64,000 bases of DNA from Peptostreptococcus anaerobius VPI 4330 = DSM 2949 (GTDB lineage: Bacteria > Bacillota > Clostridia > Peptostreptococcales > Peptostreptococcaceae). The translations under genes were made by a program, and so were the position numbers. Below are positions 32,234 through 41,121 of the stretch, piece by piece. The DNA lies in assembly GCF_000381525.1 (NCBI RefSeq), contig NZ_KB906605.1, positions 104,348-168,347 of the forward strand. Reading direction: 5' to 3'. The notes under the pieces were generated by a model. It saw nothing but the letters and a program-made list of their open reading frames with translations. It was not told where the DNA came from and ran no database searches. The stretch's first letter is position 1. Every line of letters begins with the position of its first letter.

Positions 32234-34657
32234 CTACTTTACTTCTACTATCGTAACTCCTATACCACCTTCTCCGTACTGACCCTTTCTCTGGCTCTTA
32301 ACGTGTGGGTGTCTCTTTAAATGCTCTCCTATACCTGACTTTAGGACTCCTGTACCTATACCATGAATTACTGTGACCTCATCATGACCTGCCATACAAG
32401 CATCATCTAGGTACTTGTCTACTGCGACTATGGCCTCTTCAAGATTCATACCTCTTAGGTCTACTTCACGCTTTACGTTTCCTGACTTCGACCTTATGAC
32501 CTTCCTAGTAGTCCTTGTAACAGTATTCTTATCTTTCTTTTCTATTATCTTTAGGGACTTGTATGGTAGGGTCATCTTCATTATTCCTACCTGGACTACA
32601 GCCTCTTTTTTGTTGTCATCAGCAGATATGACAGTACCTTCCTGTCTCAGGCTGACTATATTTACCTCTTGACCCGCCTTTAGACTCTTTATTTCCTTTG
32701 AAGCAAACTTTGGTACCACCATGCTTTCAAGACTAGGCTGTAGACCACCCATAGTCTGACCGATTTCCCTTCTTATTTCTTCTATTCTTCTGTCCTTGTC
32801 CTTGGATGCAGATTCCCGCTCTAACTTTCTAAGCTTCTTTATTAGGACTTCTGTCTCTTCCTTGGCCTGTCTCACTATAGAAAAAGCCTCACTTCTAGCA
32901 TTTTCCATAACCTTGGCCTTGGATTCTTCTAGTTTTTTAATCTTGTCTTCGTACTCGTTTTTGCGGTTCTCTATTTCAGACCTCATAGCCTCTGCTCTAG
33001 ACAACTCTTCTTCTATTTTTAGCCTGTTCTTTTCTACAGATTGAAGTACATCTTCAAGCTCTATATCATCGTTATCCATATAGAACTTGGCGTTTAGGAT
33101 TACCGATTCATTTAGGCCTAGCTTTCTAGATATCTCGAAAGCATTTGACTTACCAGGCACACCTATCAATAGCCTATAGGTTGGAGATAGGGTCTCCATG
33201 TCGAATTCAACCGCAGCATTTTCCACACCTTTTTTAGCTAGGGCGTATTTTTTAAGTTCAGAGTAGTGGGTAGTCGCTATACAAAGAGCACCAACTGTCC
33301 TGATATCCTCAAGAATCGCTATTGCAAGTGCTGCCCCTTCTTCTGGATCAGTACCTGCCCCCAATTCGTCAAATATAACCAGAGAATCCTCAGTCACCCT
33401 ATCCACTATGTTCACAATAGATGTCATATGGGACGAGAATGTAGACAAGTTCTGCTCTATAGACTGGTTGTCACCTATGTCAGCAAATACTTGATCAAAC
33501 ACACACATACTAGTTCCAAAGTCGGCCGGTATATGAAGACCACATTGGGTCATCAGCGAAAACAAACCAACCATCTTGATAGTAACTGTCTTACCACCGG
33601 TATTTGGTCCTGTTATAAGTAGGCTGCTAAAATCTTTACCAAGATATACTGTATTGGCTACGACTGTTTTTTTGTCTATAAGAGGGTGTCTCCCCTTTAC
33701 TATCCTAAATGACTTGTCCCTATTTAAAATAGGATCCACTGCCTTCATGGCTATAGACAGCTTGCCCTTGGCAAAGGCAAAATCTAGTCTGCCTAGAATC
33801 TCTTGGTTGGATATCAGCTCTCTTGCAACCTCTCCTACCATGCCTGATAGTTCAGCTAGTATCCTCTCTATCTCCTCTGTCTCTTGGAGTTTCAACTGCC
33901 TAAGGTCATTGTTCATCTCAACAATAGACATGGGTTCTATAAACAGTGTTGCCCCAGACTGAGACTGGTCATGTATTATACCAGATATTACGGACCTATA
34001 CTCAGCCTTTACAGGTATAACAAACCTATCCCCTCTCATGGATATAATCGCATCCTGTAGGTATTTTTGGTAGCTAGTAGATGATATAATTGAATTTAAC
34101 TTGGACCTTATATTTTGGTTCTTCTGAAGAATCCTCCTTCTTATCATCCTAAGTTCACTTGAAGCATTGTCAGATACCTCTATATCGCTCACTATTGCAT
34201 TATATATTGCGTCCTCTACATCCCTGTGGACATATAGGGACTGGGCCATAGTCTGTATTATGGGATACCTTGTCACCTCTTCCTTGTCCTTGTTTGAGTT
34301 TTCAGCATTTCCGAAAGTTTCAACTTTTATGTCTCCACTCAACAAGTTTGAAAGTATCCTAGTAGCCCTCATAGTATCTGCTACCTTTATAAGACTTGCA
34401 TTATCTAGGACACCACCTATATCAGCTCTCTTGGCCATGTCTTCTATATTGTGTATTCCCTGCATAGAAACATGCCCCCTCTTTATTAGTATTGACTGGG
34501 CCTCAGTAGTCTCTTCAAGTGCTTCCTTGACCTGGTCATATTTTGAGAAGGGGTTTAGTTTTTTTATTATATTACGTCCAAGATCAGACGAGGCCTTGTC
34601 CATAAGTAGGTCAAGTATCTTGTCTAATTCTAGGAGTTTAAAATACTTATTATCCAT
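32234..34657 (-). CDS. mutS2: MutS2 endonuclease/ATPase
   Basis: The protein of ~807 residues has a MutS-type core with Walker A TGPNTGGKTVT (~350), Walker B region LVIFDELGAGTDPEEGAALA and the ABC-like dimer interface. A coiled coil (~510-640) follows, and then the Smr nuclease domain with LRGMNLEEA and HGIGTGVLKSGI (~735-807). MutS2 lacks mismatch recognition domain I; it limits homologous recombination and, in Bacillus, splits collided ribosomes. I start at the second ATG (34657) because GGATGGTGA precedes it. The ATG at 34666 has no ribosome site. Confidence 0.95.
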   Translation of the reverse strand: MDNKYFKLLELDKILDLLMDKASSDLGRNIIKKLNPFSKYDQVKEALEETTEAQSILIKRGHVSMQGIHNIEDMAKRADIGGVLDNASLIKVADTMRATRILSNLLSGDIKVETFGNAENSNKDKEEVTRYPIIQTMAQSLYVHRDVEDAIYNAIVSDIEVSDNASSELRMIRRRILQKNQNIRSKLNSIISSTSYQKYLQDAIISMRGDRFVIPVKAEYRSVISGIIHDQSQSGATLFIEPMSIVEMNNDLRQLKLQETEEIERILAELSGMVGEVARELISNQEILGRLDFAFAKGKLSIAMKAVDPILNRDKSFRIVKGRHPLIDKKTVVANTVYLGKDFSSLLITGPNTGGKTVTIKMVGLFSLMTQCGLHIPADFGTSMCVFDQVFADIGDNQSIEQNLSTFSSHMTSIVNIVDRVTEDSLVIFDELGAGTDPEEGAALAIAILEDIRTVGALCIATTHYSELKKYALAKKGVENAAVEFDMETLSPTYRLLIGVPGKSNAFEISRKLGLNESVILNAKFYMDNDDIELEDVLQSVEKNRLKIEEELSRAEAMRSEIENRKNEYEDKIKKLEESKAKVMENARSEAFSIVRQAKEETEVLIKKLRKLERESASKDKDRRIEEIRREIGQTMGGLQPSLESMVVPKFASKEIKSLKAGQEVNIVSLRQEGTVISADDNKKEAVVQVGIMKMTLPYKSLKIIEKKDKNTVTRTTRKVIRSKSGNVKREVDLRGMNLEEAIVAVDKYLDDACMAGHDEVTVIHGIGTGVLKSGIGEHLKRHPHVKSQRKGQYGEGGIGVTIVEVK

Positions 34658-34796
34658 ATTCACCATCCATTCAAAAATTCAAAATCAATAGTATTATTAT
34701 ACCATATATTTAATAAACTTGTTTATTGGGTCCTCCCAATTTATTAAGACTAAGCAAAATTTTTCCTCATATATACATAAATCATAATATACATGG

Positions 34797-34802
34797 TATA
34801 AT
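34797..34802 (+). promoter_or_regulatory. Extended -10 promoter of pepD
   Basis: CATGGTATAATG contains TG-n-TATAAT with -10 at 34797-34802. No good -35 was seen. The leader to the ATG is about 55 nt. Confidence 0.55.
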
Positions 34803-34864
34803 GTAAATATATATTTTTTATTGCAATTATATTAATATACAAACCCCTTAAGGAGGTGCATACT

Positions 34865-36316
34865 ATGGACTATGTAACAAAGGGTTTATATCCAGAAAAA
34901 GTATTCAGAAACTTCGAAAACATCTCTCAGATTCCAAGGTCATCTGGGAAAGAAAAGCAAGTGAGCGACTATATCGTTAACTTTGCTAAAGACCTTGGAC
35001 TTGATACATATCAAGATGAATATAATAATATAGTTATAAGAAAACCAGCAACCAATGGCAATCCTGATGGACCAACTGTAATGCTACAGTCACATATAGA
35101 CATGGTCACAGAATCTGGAGATTTTTCAAACCACGATTTTGACAAAGACCCTATTGAATTGATTATAGACGGTAACCATTTACACGCCAATGACACTACA
35201 TTGGGTGCAGACAATGGTATAGGTGTTGCCTATATGATGTCTGTCCTTGAGAGTCAAGATATCAAGCATCCTAACCTTGAGTGCGTGTTTACATCAGATG
35301 AAGAGGTTGGTCTGATAGGTGTAAACAGACTAGACTTTTCAAACCTAAAGTCATCTCTTGTAATCAACCTTGATTCAGAAGAAGACTACAATATACTTGT
35401 AGGTTGCGCCGGTGCAGTTGACTCTATACTTTCAATTAGAAAAGAGTATAAACCAGCAACCCCTACAAATGTAGCCCTTGAAATAACAATTAGGGGACTA
35501 TTTGGCGGACATTCAGGCATGGATATAGATAAAAATAGGGGTAATGCCAACCAAATTATGGGAAGGCTTCTTAACTCTATAAGCGTTGATTTTGATATGT
35601 TCAATATAGATGGTGGTTCAAAAAGAAATGCTATACCAAGAACTTCTGAGACAGTTATATCTGTAAGTGACAAGGACATTGAACAGGCAGCAAAAGATAT
35701 ACAGAAAATGTCTGCAAAGATCCAAAAGGAGCTGTATGCTACAGAGCCAAATCTTAAGATAAGCCTTAGAAGAAGTGCTTCTATGGACTTTAAGGTATTT
35801 ACTAATGCTTGTAAAGACAAAATCATAAAAACACTTATGTTGATGCCAGCAGGTGTAATTGCTATGGAGGCAGAACTTGATGAGCAGGTTGAGACATCTA
35901 CAAACTTTGCTCTTGTAAAAGAGACTGACACACATATAGAATTTAAGAACCTTACAAGGTCATCAAGCCAGTCTAAAAAAGAATATGTCAAGAGTAAAAT
36001 AGAGGCCTTGGCAGACCTACTAGGAGCTGAGATTGAATTTTCTGCAGGCTATCCTGCTTGGGAATACAACTCAAACTCTCAATTAGAGAACAAGGCTGTT
36101 GATATATACAAGGATGTATTCAAAAAAGCCCCTAATGTACTAGTAATGCACTGTGGTCTTGAGTGCGGAATCCTAATAAGCAAGCTACCACAAAAGGCTG
36201 AAGCAATTTCAATAGGGCCTACTATGTATGATGTGCATACACCAAAAGAGTACGTAGAGATAGACTCTGTTGGGAAAATCTGGGACTACTTGCTAACATT
36301 ACTTGAAAGAATATAG
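34865..36316 (+). CDS. pepD: Aminoacyl-histidine dipeptidase (M20C, PepD)
   Basis: The 483-residue zinc peptidase has HIDMV (metal His and catalytic Asp), TLGADNGIGVAYM (bridging Asp), SDEEVGLIGVNRL (catalytic Glu, metal Glu) and a C-terminal MHCGLECGIL. A dimerisation domain follows GGHSGMDIDKNRGNA. It splits dipeptides such as beta-Ala-His and Xaa-His in the cytoplasm, feeding amino-acid fermentation. AGGAGG sets ATG 34865; the GTG at 34856 overlaps that site and is rejected. A long hairpin element lies immediately downstream and may end the transcript. Confidence 0.93.
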   Translation: MDYVTKGLYPEKVFRNFENISQIPRSSGKEKQVSDYIVNFAKDLGLDTYQDEYNNIVIRKPATNGNPDGPTVMLQSHIDMVTESGDFSNHDFDKDPIELIIDGNHLHANDTTLGADNGIGVAYMMSVLESQDIKHPNLECVFTSDEEVGLIGVNRLDFSNLKSSLVINLDSEEDYNILVGCAGAVDSILSIRKEYKPATPTNVALEITIRGLFGGHSGMDIDKNRGNANQIMGRLLNSISVDFDMFNIDGGSKRNAIPRTSETVISVSDKDIEQAAKDIQKMSAKIQKELYATEPNLKISLRRSASMDFKVFTNACKDKIIKTLMLMPAGVIAMEAELDEQVETSTNFALVKETDTHIEFKNLTRSSSQSKKEYVKSKIEALADLLGAEIEFSAGYPAWEYNSNSQLENKAVDIYKDVFKKAPNVLVMHCGLECGILISKLPQKAEAISIGPTMYDVHTPKEYVEIDSVGKIWDYLLTLLERI

Positions 36317-36320
36317 TTTT

Positions 36321-36517
36321 TAGATAATAGAAGAGACCGCATATAGTCTAGTAAGCTGTACGTAGTATTTGTTATATCATATGCTTAACTCACTAATTCT
36401 TCAAGGCCTGCCTAGCCGCAGGCTCACTCGAATTAGACGTTCGTTTTCGCATTGATATAACAAAAATACTACTCTATGCTTACTTTGACAACATACGGTC
36501 TCTTTTTCTATTATCTA
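36321..36517. mobile_element. MITE-like 197-bp hairpin element
   Basis: The ends TAGATAATAGAA (36321-36332) and TTCTATTATCTA are perfect inverted repeats. GAGACCG/CGGTCTC, GTAAGC/GCTTAC, TAGTATTT/AAATACTA, GTTATATCA/TGATATAAC, ATGC/GCAT, CTAATTC/GAATTAG and GCCTGC/GCAGGC pair successively toward a small central loop. No protein is encoded. Such length and continuity exceed any terminator and suggest a miniature inverted-repeat element, or a large structured RNA. It may end both pepD and degV transcripts. Confidence 0.55.
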
Positions 36518-36728
36518 TATCTCTCTATTCTCAATCTACTCTCAGCTACGTGAAATGATGTAAAATCATATACATATCACTTGTCAAATATCATCCATAT
36601 ATTGCCTCTTTTTACAAACTCTTGTTTCTATTTAACAATTTCATGCTGCGTGATTGAGCAATAAAATCGTATTTAAACTTATAATAACTATGTCAAAATG
36701 ACTTTTTTAAAATAATTCCTATGTTTTA
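36518..36728. other. Non-coding gap between the hairpin element and degV
   Basis: About 210 bp with no gene on either strand. A weak GTCA/TGAC hairpin followed by T-run (about 36692-36708) is the only structure seen. Nothing else is recognised. Confidence 0.6.
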
Positions 36729-37577
36729 TTATCCTTTTAAACAGATAAATCCTGTTGTTCCTGGGCCTCCATGTGTTCCTATACCGCAGCCTATCCTAAA
36801 GTACTCGATATGTTGTGCTCCAAAGTCCTTTGTAAGGACTTCTACCAACCTATCTCTTTCTTTAATGTCATCGGAGTAACCTATAAATATCCTCTGTTGC
36901 TTAAAGTCAGTCACTCCATTTTCTTTGGCTGTCTCTATCAGCTTGTGGGCTATGTTCTTTTTGCCTCTTGCCACTGCTACATTTTCTACTAGGCCATCCT
37001 TGACTACACATATAGGCTTTATGCCTAGAACTGAACCGATCATCGCCTTTGTTCCGCTTATTCTTCCACCCTTTGAAAGGTATTCTAGGTCATCACAGAA
37101 GAATGTTGCATATACCCTGTTCTTGATGCTTTCTATATAGTCTACAATTTCATCCAGGCTCTTACCATCCTCTCTTAGTTCACATGCCATCAATACCTGA
37201 TATCCTATACCATAACAAAGGCTGTTAGAGTCTATAATCTTTATGTTGTGACCTTCAAATTCTTGACTTGCAAGAACTGCACTCTGGTATGTTCCAGTAG
37301 CATTTGGAGACACTGATATATACAAAATATCGTATCCTTCTTGTGTATATTTTTCAAATACCCTATAAAAATCTGCGTACGTAGCCTGTGAAGTCTTTGG
37401 TATGACCTTATCATTTCTGATTATACTATAAAAATTATCAATACTTATATCTTGTCTATCCTTGTACTCATTATCCCCTATAATTATGTTTAGAGGTATA
37501 AACTCAATATCATATTTTTCTATCTGTTGGTCTGTGACATCACTTAAACTATCACAAACTATCTTTATTTTATTCAT
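36729..37577 (-). CDS. DegV family fatty-acid-binding protein
   Basis: The 282-residue protein begins IKIVCDSLSDVTDQQIEKY. It has the DegV marks KTSQATYADFYRVFEKY, DILYISVSPNATGTYQSA, IKIIDSNSLCYGIGY and the terminal GGPGTTGFICL. DegV (FakB-like) proteins bind a fatty acid and present it to the FakA kinase. No fakA is in this window, so the cargo role is inferred from the family. Start follows GGAGG; it lies 12 bp after trmL and probably ends that operon. Confidence 0.9.
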   Translation of the reverse strand: MNKIKIVCDSLSDVTDQQIEKYDIEFIPLNIIIGDNEYKDRQDISIDNFYSIIRNDKVIPKTSQATYADFYRVFEKYTQEGYDILYISVSPNATGTYQSAVLASQEFEGHNIKIIDSNSLCYGIGYQVLMACELREDGKSLDEIVDYIESIKNRVYATFFCDDLEYLSKGGRISGTKAMIGSVLGIKPICVVKDGLVENVAVARGKKNIAHKLIETAKENGVTDFKQQRIFIGYSDDIKERDRLVEVLTKDFGAQHIEYFRIGCGIGTHGGPGTTGFICLKG

Positions 37578-37589
37578 TTTAACCTCCGC

Positions 37590-38060
37590 TTATTTTAAAT
37601 CAGGAAATCCTAGCTGTCTCAATGCTTCATAGACAACTATTGCTACCGAATTAGATAGGTTGAGGCACCTTGCTCCTTCTATACCCCTCATTGGTATCCT
37701 TATACAATGACCCTCATTTTTCTCTATTAGATCTTTAGGTAGCCCCTTTGTTTCTTTACCAAAAACTAAAAAACAACCCTCATTATACTCGACATCTGCA
37801 TATGATTTTTGGGTCTTTGTTGTAGCATAAAAGTAATTAGCCTCTGGATATTTTTCTTGTAGTTCCTCAAATGAATCATAATACTTTATATCTGCTATAT
37901 CCCAATAATCAAGTCCACATCTCTTCAGATGCTTGTCATCAAGTGAAAAACCTAATGGTTTAATCAAGTGGAGTTGAGCTCCCGTATTGGCACACGTTCT
38001 AATTATATTACCTGTATTGTGAGGTATCTCTGGTTCCACTAAAACTATATTAATCGGCAT
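37590..38060 (-). CDS. trmL: tRNA (cytidine/uridine-34 2'-O) methyltransferase TrmL
   Basis: The 156-residue SPOUT methyltransferase has LVEPEIPHNTGNIIRTCANTGAQL at the start. It has VFGKETKGLPKDLI in the middle and the knotted SAM site RIPMRGIEGARCLNLSNSVAIVVYEALRQLGF at the end (shown here in parts only as family marks). It methylates the ribose of wobble base 34 in tRNA-Leu. The ATG at 38060 follows AAAGGAAAT and overlaps the end of nth by 11 bp; the longer frame to 38102 is an artefact. Confidence 0.93.
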   Translation of the reverse strand: MPINIVLVEPEIPHNTGNIIRTCANTGAQLHLIKPLGFSLDDKHLKRCGLDYWDIADIKYYDSFEELQEKYPEANYFYATTKTQKSYADVEYNEGCFLVFGKETKGLPKDLIEKNEGHCIRIPMRGIEGARCLNLSNSVAIVVYEALRQLGFPDLK

Positions 38061-38730
38061 TTTTATTTCCTTTCTTTTCTTTCTTCTTCTCTTCAACTGC
38101 ATAGTAATTACAGTAATCTCTTATATTGCATAAATGACACTCAGGCTTTCTGGCTTTACATATTCGTCTTCCCTGAAATATCAATAAATGATGCGAATGT
38201 GTCCACCTATCTTTTGGTATGGCCTTCATCAAGGCAAACTCAGTAGCTTCAACATTGTTTTCTTTTACTAGTCCTATCCTATTGCTCACCCTAAAAACGT
38301 GTGTATCCACTGCAATAGCCGGCACTCCAAAAGCATTGCTCAGGACGACTCCCGCTGTCTTTCTTCCCACACCCGGTAACTTTACTAGGTCTTCAAGTGT
38401 ATCTGGAACTTGACCACCAAACTGGTCGACTATTATTGTAGATGTATCCTTAATTTTCTGGGCTTTAGACTTGTATAGACCACAAGTCTTTATCATCGCC
38501 TCTATATCTTTTATACTCAGGTCCTTAAAGTCTTCAGGTTTATTGTACTTTTTGAACATTTCTTCTGTAACTATGTTGACTCTTACATCAGTACACTGGG
38601 CCGATAGTATCGTCGCAACTAGCAACTCAAAGGCACTGGTGTGTACCAACTCACAGTGTGCATCTGGATGCATCTGTGTCAACATATCTAGTATCTCTAC
38701 TACTTCTTTTTTTGTTTTCTTTCTCGGCAT
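38050..38730 (-). CDS. nth: Endonuclease III (DNA glycosylase/AP lyase)
   Basis: The 226-residue protein has the helix-hairpin-helix LVKLPGVGRKTAGVVL with the catalytic lysine, and the catalytic Asp in AVDTHVFRVSNR. The C-terminal [4Fe-4S] cluster cysteines follow C-x6-C-x2-C-x5-C (CKARKPECHLCNIRDYC). It removes oxidised pyrimidines and nicks the strand. A Lys/Glu-rich tail (EEKKKEKKGNKNAD) overlaps the trmL start. Its ATG shares a base with the stop of the upstream kinase gene. Confidence 0.95.
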   Translation of the reverse strand: MPRKKTKKEVVEILDMLTQMHPDAHCELVHTSAFELLVATILSAQCTDVRVNIVTEEMFKKYNKPEDFKDLSIKDIEAMIKTCGLYKSKAQKIKDTSTIIVDQFGGQVPDTLEDLVKLPGVGRKTAGVVLSNAFGVPAIAVDTHVFRVSNRIGLVKENNVEATEFALMKAIPKDRWTHSHHLLIFQGRRICKARKPECHLCNIRDYCNYYAVEEKKKEKKGNKNAD

Positions 38731-40382
38731 TACACAATCCTACTTCCACCAATAAATTCTCTAATAATCGCAGTCGGTCCTATATCTTCTGTATCATCTA
38801 AGTTGACAAAATACTGAAGTAGGCTCTTTAACCTCTGAGCCTCCATATAGTAGTCACTGTCCTCGCTGACTTGTTTTAACAGGTCCATAGCCTGAGTCTT
38901 AAGGACTGCTAACTCGTATACACTAGCTGAGTTGAACATTATATCCGCCTCTTCAGCATAAGGGAATATATATTTTTCCTCGCCCCTTCTGACTGACGAC
39001 CATTTTTCCATAGTCTCAACTGCAGATATACCCCTGAACATACTGTCTCTCACCATTCTCCTCAAGAGCCTAAGATCTGTTGTAGGTATTCTATTGTGGT
39101 CATCAAGGTTGAGCTGTGTTATTACACTCAAATATATCTTGAATATAGATGAATTATCTATAGACTCTGTTAGAACCGGATTAAGTCCGTGTATCCCCTC
39201 TATGATTATAGGCTGATTAGGTTCAAGCCTTATCTTTTTACCTGTATAAATCCTCTTGCCATCTATAAAGTCAAATTTAATCTCGTCTATCTCATGGCCT
39301 GCCAACAAATGACTAATATCAGCTTCAAATTTTGAAATATCAATAGCATCTATAGATTCATAGTCATAGTTTCCATCTTGGTCGAGAGGCGTATTGACCC
39401 TATCTACAAAATAATCATCCATTGATATTGGGAGTGGGTTCTGTCCTATTACCCTCAACTGAATTGATAGCCTATGGGCAAAACTCGTCTTTCCCGAAGA
39501 AGACGGTGCAGCTATTAGTATTAACTTGGCCTTCTTTTCGTGTATTATATCAGCTATCTCTGCTATCTTTTTTTCATGTAGGGCTTCGACAGTTCTTACC
39601 ATATCACCATATGCATTGGACTCTATAATCCTATTTAGGTCTACAACATTGTCAATTCCTAATGTTCTAGACCACTCTTCGCTCTCCCTATATACTTCAG
39701 ATAGCTTGTCCATATTCCTAAGCTTGCTGATTTTTCCCTTAACTCCATTTTCTGGCCCTAGTATTACAAGGCCATCAGCCATCTTAGCAAGGTCCAAGTC
39801 CTTTATATGGCCTGTAGATGGAAACATTAGACCATAAAAATAATCAATGTATCCATTGCACTCATATACTTTTATAATGTCATCTTTTCTATACTTTAGT
39901 AACTCAGCTTTTTCATCCCAGTTGATCGAACAGAATTTTTCTATCGCCTCGTCGCTCGGTAGGTAGTTACACTTGATTGTAAGGTCTTTTTCTACATATT
40001 CAAGCATCTTGGCCTTGATAGATTCTATATCCTTATCGCTTAAAGAGTCTTTTTTCTTGACTACACAATAAAGACCACCACTCATGGAATGGTTGATATA
40101 TACCTTAGCTTCCTCGAAAAGGTCCTTGCAGGCCATCACCAACAAAAGTGACAAGCCTCTAAAATATAGCCTCTTTCCGTCTTCTTTTAAGGTATCTATA
40201 AACTCTACTTCTGAATCCTTGTATAGTATGTGGTTTAGATTGTAGAGCTTGTTGTTGATTTTGGCCATACATATATGTCCTTCATAATAATCTTCAACCA
40301 AGCTTGCAAGGTCATTTAGTCTAATCCTATCTGAATTGACCTCGATAGCCCTGCCATCGACTAGTAAATTTATCTTTTCCAC
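38730..40382 (-). CDS. Uridine kinase-like nucleoside kinase with synthetase-like N-terminus
   Basis: The 550-residue protein has three parts. They are a TGS-like domain (~1-65), a threonyl/alanyl-tRNA synthetase second-additional-domain-like part (~75-190, with the metal-type HSMSGGLY motif region), and a P-loop kinase like uridine kinase (~280-500). The kinase part has Walker A APSSSGKTSFAHRL, SMDDYFVDR and IIEGIHGLNP. This architecture recurs in clostridia and is usually annotated as nucleoside kinase; its substrate is not proven. Start is GTG 40380-40382 behind GGAGGTGA. Confidence 0.85.
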   Translation of the reverse strand: MEKINLLVDGRAIEVNSDRIRLNDLASLVEDYYEGHICMAKINNKLYNLNHILYKDSEVEFIDTLKEDGKRLYFRGLSLLLVMACKDLFEEAKVYINHSMSGGLYCVVKKKDSLSDKDIESIKAKMLEYVEKDLTIKCNYLPSDEAIEKFCSINWDEKAELLKYRKDDIIKVYECNGYIDYFYGLMFPSTGHIKDLDLAKMADGLVILGPENGVKGKISKLRNMDKLSEVYRESEEWSRTLGIDNVVDLNRIIESNAYGDMVRTVEALHEKKIAEIADIIHEKKAKLILIAAPSSSGKTSFAHRLSIQLRVIGQNPLPISMDDYFVDRVNTPLDQDGNYDYESIDAIDISKFEADISHLLAGHEIDEIKFDFIDGKRIYTGKKIRLEPNQPIIIEGIHGLNPVLTESIDNSSIFKIYLSVITQLNLDDHNRIPTTDLRLLRRMVRDSMFRGISAVETMEKWSSVRRGEEKYIFPYAEEADIMFNSASVYELAVLKTQAMDLLKQVSEDSDYYMEAQRLKSLLQYFVNLDDTEDIGPTAIIREFIGGSRIV

Positions 40383-40485
40383 AAGCTCACCTCCAAATCA
40401 CTAATTTATTGTTTCCTACTTATATGCTACTTATAACTTTTCTAATTGAATACTGGTTTTAACTTTCCCAATTAGATACTAGTTA

Positions 40486-41088
40486 TTATTTAACTACTCC
40501 CATACTTGATATTGGTAGCAGTCTCACTAAAACAGTACCTATTATCTTGTTTTCAGGTACGTTACCTACTTCAGAATACCTACTGTCCAAACTTCTCATC
40601 CTGTTGTCACCCATACAAAATACATGCCCCTTAGGAATTACAGTATCTATATTGCCTTCAGTCCTGTTCCCCTGAGAAACATAGTCTTCTGTCAAAAGCT
40701 TCCCATTTACCCTGACTTCGTTGTTTGACACCTGAAGATGGTCCCCTCCAACTGCAATTACTCTTTTAACTAGGTCCTTGGTATTACTGTCGTCCTGTAG
40801 GGCAAAATCAACTATCTTCTTAAATATTGACTTTTCCTTGTTGAGGCTATTTATCTCCATAGAACTGTCAAATACTACTATGTCTCCTCTTTCGACCCCC
40901 GTATACCTAGTCACCCTATTGATTATTAAATAGTCGTTGTTATCAAGAGTAGGATACATAGACAAACCATCAACTCTAGTTGGTCTAATAAACTGCACTA
41001 TAACGAGTGCAAGTACTATCGCCATAACAAAAATATTTATAATTTCCATTAATTCTCCGACAAGGCCTTTTTTCTTTTCCCTGCTCAA
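40486..41088 (-). CDS. lepB: Signal peptidase I
   Basis: The ~200-residue membrane serine protease has one N-terminal helix (IINIFVMAIVLALVIVQF). The catalytic serine is in VDGLSMYPTL and the lysine in DLVKRVIAVGGDH. Box E is MGDNRMRSLDSRY. It cleaves signal peptides of exported proteins. I read the start as TTG 41086-41088 behind AAAGGAGAAT; a longer frame to 41118 lacks a site. It lies 33 bp after rsmF. An imperfect direct repeat (AATTGAATACTGG/AATTAGATACTAG) fills part of the gap to the kinase gene. Confidence 0.93.
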   Translation of the reverse strand: MSREKKKGLVGELMEIINIFVMAIVLALVIVQFIRPTRVDGLSMYPTLDNNDYLIINRVTRYTGVERGDIVVFDSSMEINSLNKEKSIFKKIVDFALQDDSNTKDLVKRVIAVGGDHLQVSNNEVRVNGKLLTEDYVSQGNRTEGNIDTVIPKGHVFCMGDNRMRSLDSRYSEVGNVPENKIIGTVLVRLLPISSMGVVK

Positions 41089-41121
41089 AACATTCTCCTT
41101 TCTCAGCCAAAGCTGCACATA

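Noticed and set aside
36321..36517. Reading the large hairpin as a T-box or as an ordinary terminator
   Set aside because: There is no T-box core or specifier structure, and the stem is many times longer than a terminator.
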